Below, piece after piece: positions 34,505 through 43,118 of a stretch of 64,000 bases of DNA (position 1 is the first letter of the stretch; every line of letters starts with the position of its first letter). Source of the DNA: Streptomyces sp. NRRL B-24484 (GTDB lineage Bacteria; Actinomycetota; Actinomycetes; Streptomycetales; Streptomycetaceae); NCBI RefSeq assembly GCF_000717715.1, contig NZ_JOAI01000054.1, forward strand, positions 1 through 64,000, given 5' to 3'. The notes below the pieces were generated by a model. The model was not told where the DNA came from. It searched no databases and saw nothing but the letters and a program-made list of their open reading frames with translations. The translations under genes and the position numbers were made by a program.

Positions 34505-34571
34505 AAGGGCCCCGGGGCCACCGGGCCGGCGGCCGATCCGGCCGGGGCGGGTGCGGGACGAGAGTGAGGGC

Positions 34572-35342
34572 ATGGACACCGCCGCTGCACCGGCAGCCAC
34601 CGACACCCCGCAGACCCCGCCCGTCGCCGTCGTCACCGGAGCCTCCCGCGGGCTCGGTCTGGAACTCGCCCGCGCCCTCGCCCGGGGCGGCTGGCAGCTG
34701 GTGATCACCGCCCGGAACACCGCCGAACTCGCCGCCGCCGAGGCCGAACTCGCGGCCGTCACCAAGGTCGCCGCCCCCGCCGGCTCGGTCGTCGACGACG
34801 ACCACCGCGAACGTCTGGCCGAGGCCGCGGCGGCCCTCGGCGGCGCCGCCCTGCTCGTCAACAACGCCTCCACCCTGACCGGTTACGACCTCGACGGCGC
34901 AGCGCTGCCCGCCCTGGCGGACTTCCCGTTGCCCGGCCTGCTGGAGACCTTCGAGGTCAACGTGCTCGGCCCGATCGCCCTCACCCAGCTGCTGCTGCCC
35001 CAGCTGCGCGCCCACCGCGGCGCCGTCCTCAACATCAGTTCCGACGCGGCCGTCGAGGCCTACCCCGGCTGGGGCGGGTACGGCGCGTCCAAGGCCGCGC
35101 TCGACCACGCCTCCGCCGTCCTCGCCACCGAGGAACCGGCCGTCGCCGTCTGGTCCGTGGACCCCGGCGACATGCGCACCCGGATGCACCAGGAGGCCTT
35201 CCCCGGCGAGGACATCTCCGACCGGCCGCTGCCCGCCACGGTCGTCCCCGCCCTGCTCGGCCTGGTCCGCGACCGCCCCGCCGCCGGGCGCTACCGCGCG
35301 GCCGACCTGCCCGCCGGCGCCCCGACCCCGGCCGGTGAGTGA
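34572..35342 (+). CDS. Short-chain dehydrogenase/reductase
   Basis: 256 residues with the complete SDR set: T-G-A-S-R-G-L-G cofactor site near 23-30, V-N-N-A-S, catalytic S-S-D (about 157) and Y-G-A-S-K (Tyr/Lys). NAD(P)-dependent oxidoreductase of unknown substrate. Its TGA overlaps the region of the queA start: GTG at 35335 begins inside the SDR stop region and ATG at 35344 just after it, so the two genes form a coupled pair. ATG at 34572 is preceded by GAGTGAGGG. Confidence 0.85.
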   Translation: MDTAAAPAATDTPQTPPVAVVTGASRGLGLELARALARGGWQLVITARNTAELAAAEAELAAVTKVAAPAGSVVDDDHRERLAEAAAALGGAALLVNNASTLTGYDLDGAALPALADFPLPGLLETFEVNVLGPIALTQLLLPQLRAHRGAVLNISSDAAVEAYPGWGGYGASKAALDHASAVLATEEPAVAVWSVDPGDMRTRMHQEAFPGEDISDRPLPATVVPALLGLVRDRPAAGRYRAADLPAGAPTPAGE

Positions 35343-36408
35343 GATGGCGACCGCCGTGGACCCCGGCTACGACTTCACCGTCCCGTCCGAACTCTCCGCC
35401 CGGGCGCCCGCCGAGGCCCGCGGCCTGACCCGGGACGGCGTCCGCCTCCTGGTCGGCCGCAGGCAGGGCACCGCCACCTCCCACCACCGTTTCACCGACC
35501 TGCCCGACCTGCTGCGCCCCGGTGACCTGCTGGTGGTGAACAACTCGGCCACCCTGCCCGCCGCACTCACCGGCACCCTCCCGGACGGCACCGGGGTCGC
35601 CGTGCACCTCTCCTCGGCCCAGCCCGACCCGCGGGGCCACCACCTCGTCGAGCTGCGCCGGCCCACCGCGCACGCCACCGCCCCCTGGGAGCCCGGCACG
35701 TCGCCCGCCCGGCCGGCCCTGCGGATCGCCCTGCCCGGCGGGGCCGACGCCGAGCTCACCGCGCCGTTCACCCCGCGGCTCTGGCACGCCCGCCTCACCC
35801 TGCCCGGCGAACTCACCGGATACCTCGCCCGGCACGGCCGCGCCGTCCGCTACGGATACGTGGACCGCGACTGGCCGATCGAGGCCTACCAGACGGTGTT
35901 CGCCGCCGTTCCCGGCAGCAGCGAAATGCCCAGCGCCGCTCGGCCGTTCACCACCGACACGGTGGCCCGGCTGGTCTCCCGCGGCATCCTCGTCGCCCCG
36001 ATCACCCTGCACACCGGGGTGGCCTCCCCGGAAGCGCACGAAGCCCCCTACGCCGAGCGGTACTCCGTCCCCGAGCCCACCGCCCGGCTGGTCGGCCACG
36101 TCCGCGCCGAGGGCGGCCGGGTGATCGCCGTCGGCACGACCGCCGTCCGCGCCCTCGAATCCGCCGCCGACCACGACGGGCACGTCCGCGCCGCCGACAG
36201 CTGGACCGACCTCGTCATCACCCCCGCGCGCGGCGTCCGCGCCGTCGACGGCCTGCTCACCGGCCTCCACGAGCCGCTCGCCTCCCACCTCCTCATGCTC
36301 GAAGCCGTCGCCGGCCGCCCCCTGCTCACCCGCTGCTACGCCGAGGCCCTCGAACACCACTACCTCTGGCACGAGTTCGGCGACGTCAACCTCCTCCTCC
36401 CCGACTGA
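35335..36408 (+). CDS. queA: QueA-type S-adenosylmethionine:tRNA ribosyltransferase-isomerase
   Basis: 357 residues with the family motifs LVVNNSATLPA, YGYVDRDWPIEAYQTVFAAVPGSSEMPSAARPFT and VGTTAVRALES, which place it in QueA, the enzyme that transfers ribose from SAM to preQ1 in tRNA on the way to queuosine. No other queuosine gene is in the window and many streptomycete QueA homologues stand alone with an SDR gene, so the substrate may differ. The start may be GTG 35335 (overlapping the SDR stop) or ATG 35344; I use the first. Coupled to the SDR gene. Confidence 0.85.
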   Translation: MSEMATAVDPGYDFTVPSELSARAPAEARGLTRDGVRLLVGRRQGTATSHHRFTDLPDLLRPGDLLVVNNSATLPAALTGTLPDGTGVAVHLSSAQPDPRGHHLVELRRPTAHATAPWEPGTSPARPALRIALPGGADAELTAPFTPRLWHARLTLPGELTGYLARHGRAVRYGYVDRDWPIEAYQTVFAAVPGSSEMPSAARPFTTDTVARLVSRGILVAPITLHTGVASPEAHEAPYAERYSVPEPTARLVGHVRAEGGRVIAVGTTAVRALESAADHDGHVRAADSWTDLVITPARGVRAVDGLLTGLHEPLASHLLMLEAVAGRPLLTRCYAEALEHHYLWHEFGDVNLLLPD

Positions 36409-36491
36409 CCGGCGGCGGCCCCGGCGGTGCGAAAACCCGGTGGTGCGGGCCGACGCCGCCCTGCAACGATGCGGGCCGACGGAAGGACGAC

Positions 36492-37051
36492 GTGCGGTTC
36501 GACGAGGCCGTGCGGGCGCGGCAGCGGGACGTCCCGCTCAGGTACGCGCTGGTCGGCGGGGAGTGGGACGGGGAGCAGACGCTCTGGGCCGGGTGCGCCG
36601 ACATGGACGGGCTGTCCGTGGACCGGGTTCCCCGGCGCGAGACCCTCACGCTGGTCGGGTGCCGTCCGGCCGGCCGGCTGCTGAAGGCGGCCGACCGCGC
36701 GCGGCGAGAACCGGTCGAGCTGGGCCACCTGTTCGTCCCGGTGGGATTCCCGGACGGCCACCCGGACGCGTGGGACGGCAGGTTCGTCACCGACGTCCCC
36801 GGCTTCCGCTGCGCGCTGGGCGAAGCGGTCGCCGGTCCGGGCCGGCACCCCCACCAGTGCTGGGGATGCTCCTGGGCCGTTCCTGCGGCGGCGAGGAGAT
36901 CCGGGGGCCGTTCACCCTGATCCGGCACGACGCGGACACGGCCCGTCGGGCCCTGGACGGCGTCAGTGTCGACCCGGCGGGCGAACTCCCCTACGTCGAG
37001 CACGTGGTGCGATTCCTGGAGGAGACGGGCGTCACCGGCGTCCTGCGCTGA
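36492..37051 (+). pseudogene. Unknown gene split by a single-base frameshift in a G run
   Basis: From GTG 36492 (GGAAGG upstream) the frame reads MRFDEAVRARQRDVPLRYAL ... FPDGHPDAWDGRF ... HPHQCW, with good third-position GC. The rest continues in the next frame from G-M-L-L-G-R-S at 36863 to a natural-looking end YVEHVVRFLEETGVTGVLR (stop 37049-37051). The break is at GCTGGGGATG: a run of four Gs where five would restore W-G-M-L-L-G, so one G is missing. Restored length about 186 residues. Family not recognised; ALVGGEWDGEQTLWAGCADMDG is the most distinctive stretch. Either a sequencing error in a homopolymer or a real inactivation. Confidence 0.65.
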
Positions 37052-37074
37052 CCGAGGGGCTGCGGCGCGGCAGC

Positions 37075-37944
37075 TCAGCCGAGGTCGGCCGGGACCGTCA
37101 CGAGCGGGCACCGGGAGCGGTGCAGCAGCCCGTGCGGGACGGAGCCGAGGCGCAGGCCGGTGAAGCCGCCGCGGCCGCGGCGCCCGACGACCAGGGCCAG
37201 CGCGTTCTCGGAGGCCGCGGCGAGCTGCTCCACCGGATGGCCGGTGAGCACCTCCTGGGTGAGCCGGACGTCGGGGTGCAGGGCGGTGCGGCCGGCGGTG
37301 GCCTCGTGGAGCTGCCGCCGGATCTCCTGGGTCGCGGTCGCCTTGTCGATCGGCAGGATGGTCGGCGCCTGCCACACCCAGACGGCGCGCAGTTCCGCCC
37401 CCCGCCGGGCCGCCGCGTCGAAGGCGAAGTCGATGGCCGCGTCGGAGCCCTCGCTGCCGTCCACGCCGACGACGACGTACGGCGGCTCCTCGGCGGCCTG
37501 CTCCTCATCCCGGACGATCACCACCGGGCACGGTGCCTGGGCGGTGACCGGGAGGATGACCGAGTAGGTGCTGAGCACCGCCTCGATCCGGGAGAGCCCG
37601 CGGGTGCCGAGGACGACCATCTCGGCGCTGGCGGCCCGCCGGCAGATCACCTGCCCGGGCTGCCCGTCGGCGAGGACGACGCTGAGGTCGAGCCCCGAGT
37701 ACCGCTCCTCGACGGCGAGCCGGGCCTCGCCGAGCGCCGCCTCGCCGGCCTCGTGCATCGCGGTGCGGTGGTGGCCCTCGTCGAAGCCCCGGTAGTCACG
37801 GCTGCTCGGGGGCACGGCGTGCACGAGCCGTAGCGGCAGGCCCCGGCGGACGGCCTCGTCGGCGGCCCAGGCGAGGGCCGCGGAGGCCGGGTCCCCGGCG
37901 TCGACGCCGACCACGACCGGGCGGCTTCCCACGGCTGACGTCAT
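37075..37944 (-). CDS. Tandem universal stress protein (two Usp domains)
   Basis: 289 residues made of two Usp domains (about 1-145 and 150-289). The second keeps the ATP signature in VVGRRGRGGFTGLRLGSVPHGLLHRSRCPLVTVP (G-x2-G-x9-G-S); the first has GTRGLSRIEAVLSTYSVILP, where G-x2-G is followed by a less conserved loop. Start ATG at 37944 follows GGAGGAG. Proteins of this kind are induced by hypoxia or stress in actinomycetes, and a single-domain Usp, a DevS-like kinase and a CBS-BON protein are encoded elsewhere in this window. Next to the frameshifted gene, convergent with it. Confidence 0.9.
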   Translation of the reverse strand: MTSAVGSRPVVVGVDAGDPASAALAWAADEAVRRGLPLRLVHAVPPSSRDYRGFDEGHHRTAMHEAGEAALGEARLAVEERYSGLDLSVVLADGQPGQVICRRAASAEMVVLGTRGLSRIEAVLSTYSVILPVTAQAPCPVVIVRDEEQAAEEPPYVVVGVDGSEGSDAAIDFAFDAAARRGAELRAVWVWQAPTILPIDKATATQEIRRQLHEATAGRTALHPDVRLTQEVLTGHPVEQLAAASENALALVVGRRGRGGFTGLRLGSVPHGLLHRSRCPLVTVPADLG

Positions 37945-38191
37945 GGCTCCTCCAGCGGTGTCCGGAGCAGGAACGGCGGCGGCCGGCCGTGCTGCACGGC
38001 GTCCGACATGCGGCGACGGGAAGGGGCTACCCGCTTCTCGCGGATCCTGATTGCGCGGTGCACGGTTCTGGCCGCTACCCCGCGTCTTCCTGGGGCCCTT
38101 CCCGTCCCCTTCAGTCCACCACCACCTCCGGGTTTGCGCGAGCCGCCACGCCCTGTGACCGCCGCACCCGCCGCGGCGTAGCCTGGCGGGC

Positions 38192-38404
38192 ATGGACGAG
38201 GAGCCGCTCGGGCCGCACGCCCGGCAGCAGACGCACCGGCCCGACGCGCAGGACGAGGGCGGCGAACCCGCCTGCCTGCTGGCACTGCTCTGCCCGTCCT
38301 GCGACGCCGTGCCGGAGGGCGCCGGCAGCGTGCGGTGCTGGCGCTGCGGCGCGGACCTGCGGGAACGCGGCGGGGACGGCCGGGGCGCCGCGGACCGGCC
38401 GTAA
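38192..38404 (+). CDS. Small zinc-ribbon protein
   Basis: 70 residues with a two-Cys-pair motif C-P-S-C...C-W-R-C about 12 residues apart, the smallest treble-clef/zinc-ribbon pattern. Acidic N-terminus (MDEEPLGPHARQQTHRPDAQ) and a Gly/Arg tail are likely disordered. It may bind DNA, RNA or a partner protein. ATG at 38192 without a strong ribosome site; a TAGCCT-like -10 element (38179-38184) lies close, so a leaderless or very short leader transcript is possible. The stop is only 5 bp before the end of the convergent hydrolase gene. Function unknown. Confidence 0.55.
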   Translation: MDEEPLGPHARQQTHRPDAQDEGGEPACLLALLCPSCDAVPEGAGSVRCWRCGADLRERGGDGRGAADRP

Positions 38405-38409
38405 CGCCT

Positions 38410-39267
38410 TCAGCCGGCGGTCTCCGCGGCCCCGGTGACCTCCGCGGCCTGCGAGATCTCCGCCAGGAAGTCCTCGACCGCGTGGAGGAAGGCCTCCGGC
38501 CGGTCCATGCTCGGCAGGTGGGCGGCGCCGTCGAGGGTCACGGTGCGGCCGTCCGGGACGGCGGCGGCGAGGTCCGCGGCCGACGCGATCAGGTCGGGGG
38601 AGTCGAGCGCGCCGTTGAGCGCCAGGACGGGGACGGCGATCTCCTTCGCACGGCCCGCGGCGCCGACGACGGGCACGCTGTGGTCCTGCTCGTCGGCGGT
38701 GTGCTTGGCCAGCGTGCGCCGGACCATCTCCTTGACCCGGCGGACGACCTCCGGGTCGACCTCGTCGAGGCCGCGGTGCGGGCCGGCGGCGATCCGGGCG
38801 AAGGCGTCCACCCAGCCGGCGATGTCGCCGGCCGCCATGGCGGCCGCCTTCTCGGCCTCCAGCTCCAGCGTCCACGGGTCGCGGCACTCGGGCAGGCCGG
38901 CGCCGCCGCCGCTGATCACCAGGGCCCGGACCAGGTCCGGGTGCTCCAGGGCGGTGTCGACGGCGATCATCGCGCCCATCGAGGTGCCGACCAGGACGGC
39001 GGGCCCGGTGCCGAGTCCGCGCAGCAGGGCGGCCAGGTCGTCGGTCTGGCGGAAGGGCACGGCGGCGTTGGCGGACCGGCCGTGGCCACGGGCGTCCGGT
39101 GCGATCACCCGGTGGCGGCGGGCGAGCGCGGGCACCAGCTCGTCGAACATGGTGTGGTCCAGGAATCCCGCGTGCAGCAGCACGACGGGCAGGCCGCTGC
39201 CGGTGTCGCGGTAGGCGAGGAGGCCGTCGTGGGAGGGGAAGGCGGCGATGTCCGAAGCGTCATTCAT
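38410..39267 (-). CDS. Alpha/beta-hydrolase
   Basis: 285 residues. Nucleophile elbow V-G-T-S-M-G (Ser about 96), oxyanion region VVLLHAGFLDHTMFD, acid in the N-G-A-L-D-S-P-D region and catalytic His in D-G-A-A-H-L-P. This is the haloperoxidase/epoxide-hydrolase-like esterase type with an unknown substrate. ATG at 39267 overlaps a copy of the ATGACAACC half-site, so the divergent MarR repressor probably controls this gene; hydrolase-MarR pairs of this arrangement typically respond to small aromatic compounds. Confidence 0.87.
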   Translation of the reverse strand: MNDASDIAAFPSHDGLLAYRDTGSGLPVVLLHAGFLDHTMFDELVPALARRHRVIAPDARGHGRSANAAVPFRQTDDLAALLRGLGTGPAVLVGTSMGAMIAVDTALEHPDLVRALVISGGGAGLPECRDPWTLELEAEKAAAMAAGDIAGWVDAFARIAAGPHRGLDEVDPEVVRRVKEMVRRTLAKHTADEQDHSVPVVGAAGRAKEIAVPVLALNGALDSPDLIASAADLAAAVPDGRTVTLDGAAHLPSMDRPEAFLHAVEDFLAEISQAAEVTGAAETAG

Positions 39268-39295
39268 GACAACCAAGGTGCCATATTCGGCCCAC

Positions 39296-39316
39296 GATGA
39301 CAACCCGGTTGTCATC
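39296..39316. promoter_or_regulatory. MarR operator: perfect palindrome GATGACAACC-C-GGTTGTCATC
   Basis: 10-bp arms, fully symmetric, between the divergent hydrolase and MarR genes. A further half-site ATGACAACC overlaps the hydrolase start (39265-39274) and another, GGTGTCATGA, lies at 39340-39349 just before the MarR start, giving three sites across the shared promoter. Confidence 0.75.
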
Positions 39317-39357
39317 TTTCCCGGTCGATGTGGCACCCGAGGTGTCATGATGGCCGG

Positions 39358-39843
39358 GTGACCGAGACCGAGCACCCGCAGCCGCCGACCGCCGACGCCG
39401 ACGACATCGCCCCGCAGCTCATGGAGGTGTTCGCCCTGGTGGGCCCGCTCTACCGGCGGGTGCAGCGCAAGATCGAGCAGGACGCCCCGCAGCAGGGCCT
39501 GTCGGTCGGCGTGCGCGCCGTCCTCGACCTGCTGCGCGAGCACGGTCCGATGACCGTCCCGCAGATGGGCCGCGCCCAGTCGCTGAGCCGGCAGTTCGTC
39601 CAGCGCATGGTCAACGACGCGGTCGCGCGGAACCTCGTCGAGACCGCCCCCAACCCCGCCCACCAGCGTTCCTCGCTGATCCGGCTGACGGACGGCGGCC
39701 TCGCCGCCATCACCGCCGTGACCGGGCGCGAGCACGCGCTGCTGCGGCAGGCCGGCGCGGACCTGACCGGGGCGGACGTCGCGACCTGCGTCCGGGTGCT
39801 CGCCCGGATGCTGGCGCTCTTCGACGACGTCGACGTGGACTGA
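39358..39843 (+). CDS. MarR-family transcriptional regulator
   Basis: 161 residues: a dimerisation helix (APQLMEVFALVGPLYRRVQRKI), a winged helix (LLREHGPMTVPQMGRAQSLSRQFVQRMVNDAVARNLVETAPNP, wing RSSLIRLTDGG). GTG at 39358 is 8 bases after an ATGATGG-like stretch and without a classical ribosome site, so it may be leaderless. Likely an autoregulated repressor of the divergent hydrolase gene; the ligand is unknown. Confidence 0.88.
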   Translation: MTETEHPQPPTADADDIAPQLMEVFALVGPLYRRVQRKIEQDAPQQGLSVGVRAVLDLLREHGPMTVPQMGRAQSLSRQFVQRMVNDAVARNLVETAPNPAHQRSSLIRLTDGGLAAITAVTGREHALLRQAGADLTGADVATCVRVLARMLALFDDVDVD

Positions 39844-39944
39844 GGCCGCCCGCCCCGCTCCGGCGGGTCCGGTCGGAAAACCGCTCGCCCGTACCGCGCC
39901 CGACCGCCTAGCGTGCGCCGGATGCACACCGTGAAGGGGGAGCG

Positions 39945-40655
39945 ATGACGATCCATCTGGTCGGCGGCGGCCGCGACGAGGCGTGGTACCGGGAGCTGTA
40001 CGGGCCGTTCCTGGCCGGGGCGGGGGCGGAGCCCGAGGTGGCCTGCCTGCTGCTCGACGAGGGCGACGTGCCCGAGCAGTTCGAGCGCTGGTCCGGCGCG
40101 CTCACCGCGGCCGGGCCCTGCCGGCCGCGCGCGGTGCCGGTGGTGCCGGGCGCGGTGTTCGACCCGGCCGTGCTCGACGGCGCGGACGCCATCTTCGTCG
40201 GCGGCGGACTCACCCCCGAGTACGCCGCCGCACTGGCCGGACCGCTCGGCCGCCGGCTCGCCGAACGGCCGCTGCCCTACGCCGGGTTCTCGGCCGGCGC
40301 GGCGATCGCGGCCGGACGCGCGGTGGTCGGCGGCTGGCTCTCCGACGGGGTGCCGGTCTGCCCCGAGGAGACCGCCGAGGACCTGGCGGAGATCGAGGTC
40401 CGCGACGGCCTCGGCCTGGTCGCCCCGGCCGTGGACGTGCACGCCGCGCAGTGGGGCACCCTCGGCCGGCTGGTCGAGGCGGTCGCCCGCGGCGCCGTGC
40501 CGTACGGCCTCGCGATCGACGAGAACACCGCCCTCACCGTGCGGGGTGCGACCGCCCGGGTGCGCGGTGCGGGCCGGGTGCACCTCGTCCGGCCGGACGG
40601 CGGCGGGGCCGCCGCCGTCCGCTCGTACCGCGCGGGGGAGGAGCTGCCGCTCTGA
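39945..40655 (+). CDS. Peptidase S51 / type 1 glutamine amidotransferase-like protein
   Basis: 236 residues beginning MTIHLVGGGRDEAWYRELYGPFLAGAGAEP and with the nucleophile elbow G-F-S-A-G-A-A-I-A (Ser nucleophile) and a preceding G-G-G-L-T-P-E motif, as in peptidase E and cyanophycinase. Catalytic His may be in VDVHAAQWG. Dipeptidase specificity (Asp-X) is likely but not certain; the later part is shorter than cyanophycinase. ATG at 39945 follows AAGGGGGAG. Convergent with the PPOX gene, 24 bp apart. Confidence 0.75.
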   Translation: MTIHLVGGGRDEAWYRELYGPFLAGAGAEPEVACLLLDEGDVPEQFERWSGALTAAGPCRPRAVPVVPGAVFDPAVLDGADAIFVGGGLTPEYAAALAGPLGRRLAERPLPYAGFSAGAAIAAGRAVVGGWLSDGVPVCPEETAEDLAEIEVRDGLGLVAPAVDVHAAQWGTLGRLVEAVARGAVPYGLAIDENTALTVRGATARVRGAGRVHLVRPDGGGAAAVRSYRAGEELPL

Positions 40656-40679
40656 GCGCCCCGTTCGCGAGGGGTGCGG

Positions 40680-41345
40680 TCACTCGTAGCGGTACTGCAG
40701 GGACTCCCGCTCCGCCTGCTCGATCTGCTCCAGCGTCAGCTCCGGGTCCCGCAGGTGGGAGAGGGTGACCTGGGCCGAGGTCGGCTGGGCGTCCTTGCCC
40801 AGCCACTGCTCCGGCTTCCACGCGGAGCCGCGCAGGAAGGCCTTCGGGCAGTGCCCGTAGACCTCCTCGACCTCGACCACGACCGCGCTGCGCGGCGGCT
40901 TGCCGACCGAGGTCAGCTGCGCGAGCAGCCGTTCGTCGGTGGTGACGCAGGCCCGGCCGTTGACCCGCAGCGTGGTGTCCCGACCGGGCACCACGAAGAG
41001 CAGGCCGACCCGGCCGGTGCTCACGATGTTCTGCAGGCTGTCCAGGCGCTTGTTGCCGGTGGCGTCGGGGATCGCCAGCGTCCGGTCGTCCAGTACGGCC
41101 ACGAAACCGGCCGGGCCGCCGCGCGGCGAGACGTCGCAGCGCCCCTCCTCGTCCGCGCTCGCCACCATCACCAGCGAGGAGCAGCCGATCAACTGCCGGG
41201 CCACGTCGTGGAGCCGGTCGACCTGCTTGCGGCGGGCGTGGTCGCCGGGCTGCTCGTACACCTCCCGCAGCTGCGCCACCTCCCGGACGGCGGAGGACTG
41301 CAGGGCGTCGAAGAGGCGGCCGGGCGCCTCGGGTTCTGTGATCAC
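40680..41345 (-). CDS. Pyridoxamine 5'-phosphate oxidase-like FMN-dependent flavoprotein (MSMEG_1061 type)
   Basis: 221 residues with LIGCSSLVMVASADEEGRCDVSPRGGPAGFVAVLDDRTLAIPDATGNKRLDSLQNI (broken here into short pieces in the family) and GRVGLLFVVPGRDTTLRVNGRACVTTDERL, a split-barrel FMN-binding fold. Such proteins bind FMN or F420 and reduce or bind small ligands; substrate unknown. GTG at 41345 starts V-I-T-E-P-E and has no strong ribosome site, so the start is tentative. Stop at 40680. Confidence 0.8.
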   Translation of the reverse strand: MITEPEAPGRLFDALQSSAVREVAQLREVYEQPGDHARRKQVDRLHDVARQLIGCSSLVMVASADEEGRCDVSPRGGPAGFVAVLDDRTLAIPDATGNKRLDSLQNIVSTGRVGLLFVVPGRDTTLRVNGRACVTTDERLLAQLTSVGKPPRSAVVVEVEEVYGHCPKAFLRGSAWKPEQWLGKDAQPTSAQVTLSHLRDPELTLEQIEQAERESLQYRYE

Positions 41346-41449
41346 ATACCGGAAATCTAGCCGAGCACCGCCCGCCGGGGAACGGCATTTCGCCACTCGC
41401 CCGGCCGTTCCCCGGCCCTGCGCGCCGTCCGCCCGGCCCTGCGCCCCCC

Positions 41450-41959
41450 TCAGCCCTGCGCCGGGCCCGCGGCACCCGGCGGCGCGATCAGCGCCCACAC
41501 CGTCTTGCCCGCACCGGCCGCCTGCGGGAGCCAGCCCCAGGCCGCCGCGAGCGCGCCGACGATCTCCAACCCGCGCCCGCCCTCCGGGAACTCCCCCGCG
41601 ATCAGCGGTGCCCCGCCCGGTCCGCAGCCGCCGTCCGGGTCGGACACCTCCAGTAACAGGCCCGGCGCGCCGTAGCGGAGGCGGACGTGCACCCGGCCGC
41701 CGCGCCCGCGGGCGTGCACCACCGCGTTGGTGGCGAGTTCGGAGAGCACCAGGCAGCCGTCCCCGGTGTAGTGCCGCACGGTACGGGCGTCCCACGGCTC
41801 GCAGACCGCCATCAGGTCGCGCAGCCGGCGCCGCGCCTCCCGCACCGAGTCCCGCCGTCTCGGCAGCCAGAACTCCAGCCGCCCGCCGGAGCCGTCCGCC
41901 CCGCCCGTCGACGCGAAGGGCGGCCGCTCGGCGGCGGGACGGGCGGGGACGTCGTACAT
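41450..41959 (-). CDS. HATPase-domain protein, RsbW/SpoIIAB-like anti-sigma kinase
   Basis: 169 residues. The kinase-like domain has an N-box L-S-E-L-A-T-N-A-V-V-H-A and a G1 box D-P-D-G-G, then G-E-F-P-E-G-G-R-G-L-E-I-V-G. Such streptomycete HATPase proteins act as regulators with helix-turn-helix/DUF397 pairs such as the one divergently encoded from 42085. ATG at 41959 follows GGGAG; the N-terminal PARPAAERPPFASTGG segment is disordered. Partner is not shown by the sequence. Confidence 0.85.
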   Translation of the reverse strand: MYDVPARPAAERPPFASTGGADGSGGRLEFWLPRRRDSVREARRRLRDLMAVCEPWDARTVRHYTGDGCLVLSELATNAVVHARGRGGRVHVRLRYGAPGLLLEVSDPDGGCGPGGAPLIAGEFPEGGRGLEIVGALAAAWGWLPQAAGAGKTVWALIAPPGAAGPAQG

Positions 41960-42084
41960 CGGGGCTCCCACGGTCACGGGCCGGTGCGATCTGCGCCGGT
42001 CCGTCACAAGATTCGGTCCGCGGCGATACGCTCGGTAGTGCTCGGCGCTCAACAACGGGCGCTGTAGGCCGGGGGAGGACGCCG

Positions 42085-42915
42085 ATGGCACCGACGCGAG
42101 ACCTGGACCCCTCGTCCTCCGTTCTCGGCTTCTTCGGATCGGAGCTCCGCCGCTTCCGGGAGGCCTCCGGGCTCACCCAGGACCGCCTCGGCGAGGTCAT
42201 CAACTACACCGGCTCGCTCGTCGGGCTGGTGGAGACGGCCAGGCGCAAGCCCTCCCGCGAGTTCACCGAACGCTGCGACGCGGCGCTCGGCACCGACGGC
42301 GCCCTCGCCCGCATCTGGCCGCTGCTCGGCCGTCCGGCCTTCCCGTCGTGGTTCCGCGGCTTCGTCGAGCTGGAGTCCACCGCGACGTCCATCGCCACGT
42401 ACCAGGCCCAGGTCGTGCCGGGGCTGCTGCAGACCGAGGAGTACGCCTGGGCGGTGATCCGCAAGGGCCGGACCGGCGAACCGGACGAGGTCGTCGCCGA
42501 GTTGGTCGCCGCCCGGATGAGCCGCCAGACCATCCTGGACGGGCCCACCCCGCCGCTGCTGTGGGTCGTGCTGGACGAGGCCGTGCTGCGGCGCCCGGTG
42601 GGCGGCCCGGCCGTGATGCGCCACCAACTGGAACGGCTGTTGGACGTCGCCCGCAGCCCGCGGGTCGTGATGCAGGTGCTGCCGTTCGCGGCCGGTGCGC
42701 ACACCGCCCTGGACGGTTCGATGACCCTCCTGTCGTTCACGGAGGGCCCGGACGTGGCCCACCTGGAGGGGCCCTATTCGGGCCAACTCATCGACCGTCC
42801 GGAGGATGTGGCGCGCTACACACTGGCGTACCATCACCTGCGCGCTGACGCCCTGTCGCCGGACGCTTCGTTGACCGCCGTCGAGACGGCGATGGAGGAG
42901 GTCTTCACCGAATGA
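42085..42915 (+). CDS. Helix-turn-helix regulator with DUF5753 domain
   Basis: 276 residues. XRE-type HTH at about 12-60 (LRRFREASGLTQDRLGEVINYTGSLVGLVETARRKPS), then a DUF5753 domain (about 90-270) with WFRGFVELESTATSIATYQAQVVPGLLQTEEYAWAVI. This is the regulator of the common streptomycete triad of HTH + DUF397 + (nearby) HATPase that controls development or antibiotics in some cases. ATG at 42085 follows GGGGGAGG. Its TGA overlaps the DUF397 start by 4 bases (ATGA at 42912). Confidence 0.9.
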   Translation: MAPTRDLDPSSSVLGFFGSELRRFREASGLTQDRLGEVINYTGSLVGLVETARRKPSREFTERCDAALGTDGALARIWPLLGRPAFPSWFRGFVELESTATSIATYQAQVVPGLLQTEEYAWAVIRKGRTGEPDEVVAELVAARMSRQTILDGPTPPLLWVVLDEAVLRRPVGGPAVMRHQLERLLDVARSPRVVMQVLPFAAGAHTALDGSMTLLSFTEGPDVAHLEGPYSGQLIDRPEDVARYTLAYHHLRADALSPDASLTAVETAMEEVFTE

Positions 42916-43118
42916 ACGGACTCGATCTGTCGGCAGCGGTCTGGCGGAAGTCGAGCTTCAGCGGAGGCTCGGGCGGCGAATGCGTCGAGGTCGCGGACGG
43001 CTTCGACGGGGTGGTGCCGGTGCGCGACAGCAAGGACCCGGCCGGGCCGGCGCTGGTCTTCGGGGCCGCCGCCTGGCAGGCCTTCGTCGACGCGGTCAGA
43101 TCCGGCGAACTCGGATGA
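42912..43118 (+). CDS. DUF397 small protein
   Basis: 68 residues with WRKSSFSGGSGGECVEVAD and VPVRDSKDPAGPALVFGAAAWQAFVDAVRSGE, typical of DUF397. Such proteins antagonise or assist the adjacent HTH-DUF5753 regulator. Start overlaps the preceding stop (ATGA) and its own stop overlaps the HAD gene start (ATGA at 43115-43118), so three genes are translated as one block. Confidence 0.92.
   Translation: MNGLDLSAAVWRKSSFSGGSGGECVEVADGFDGVVPVRDSKDPAGPALVFGAAAWQAFVDAVRSGELG

Noticed and set aside
35335..36408. A queuosine biosynthesis cluster
   Set aside because: Only queA-like is present; no queC, queD, queE, queF or tgt in the window.
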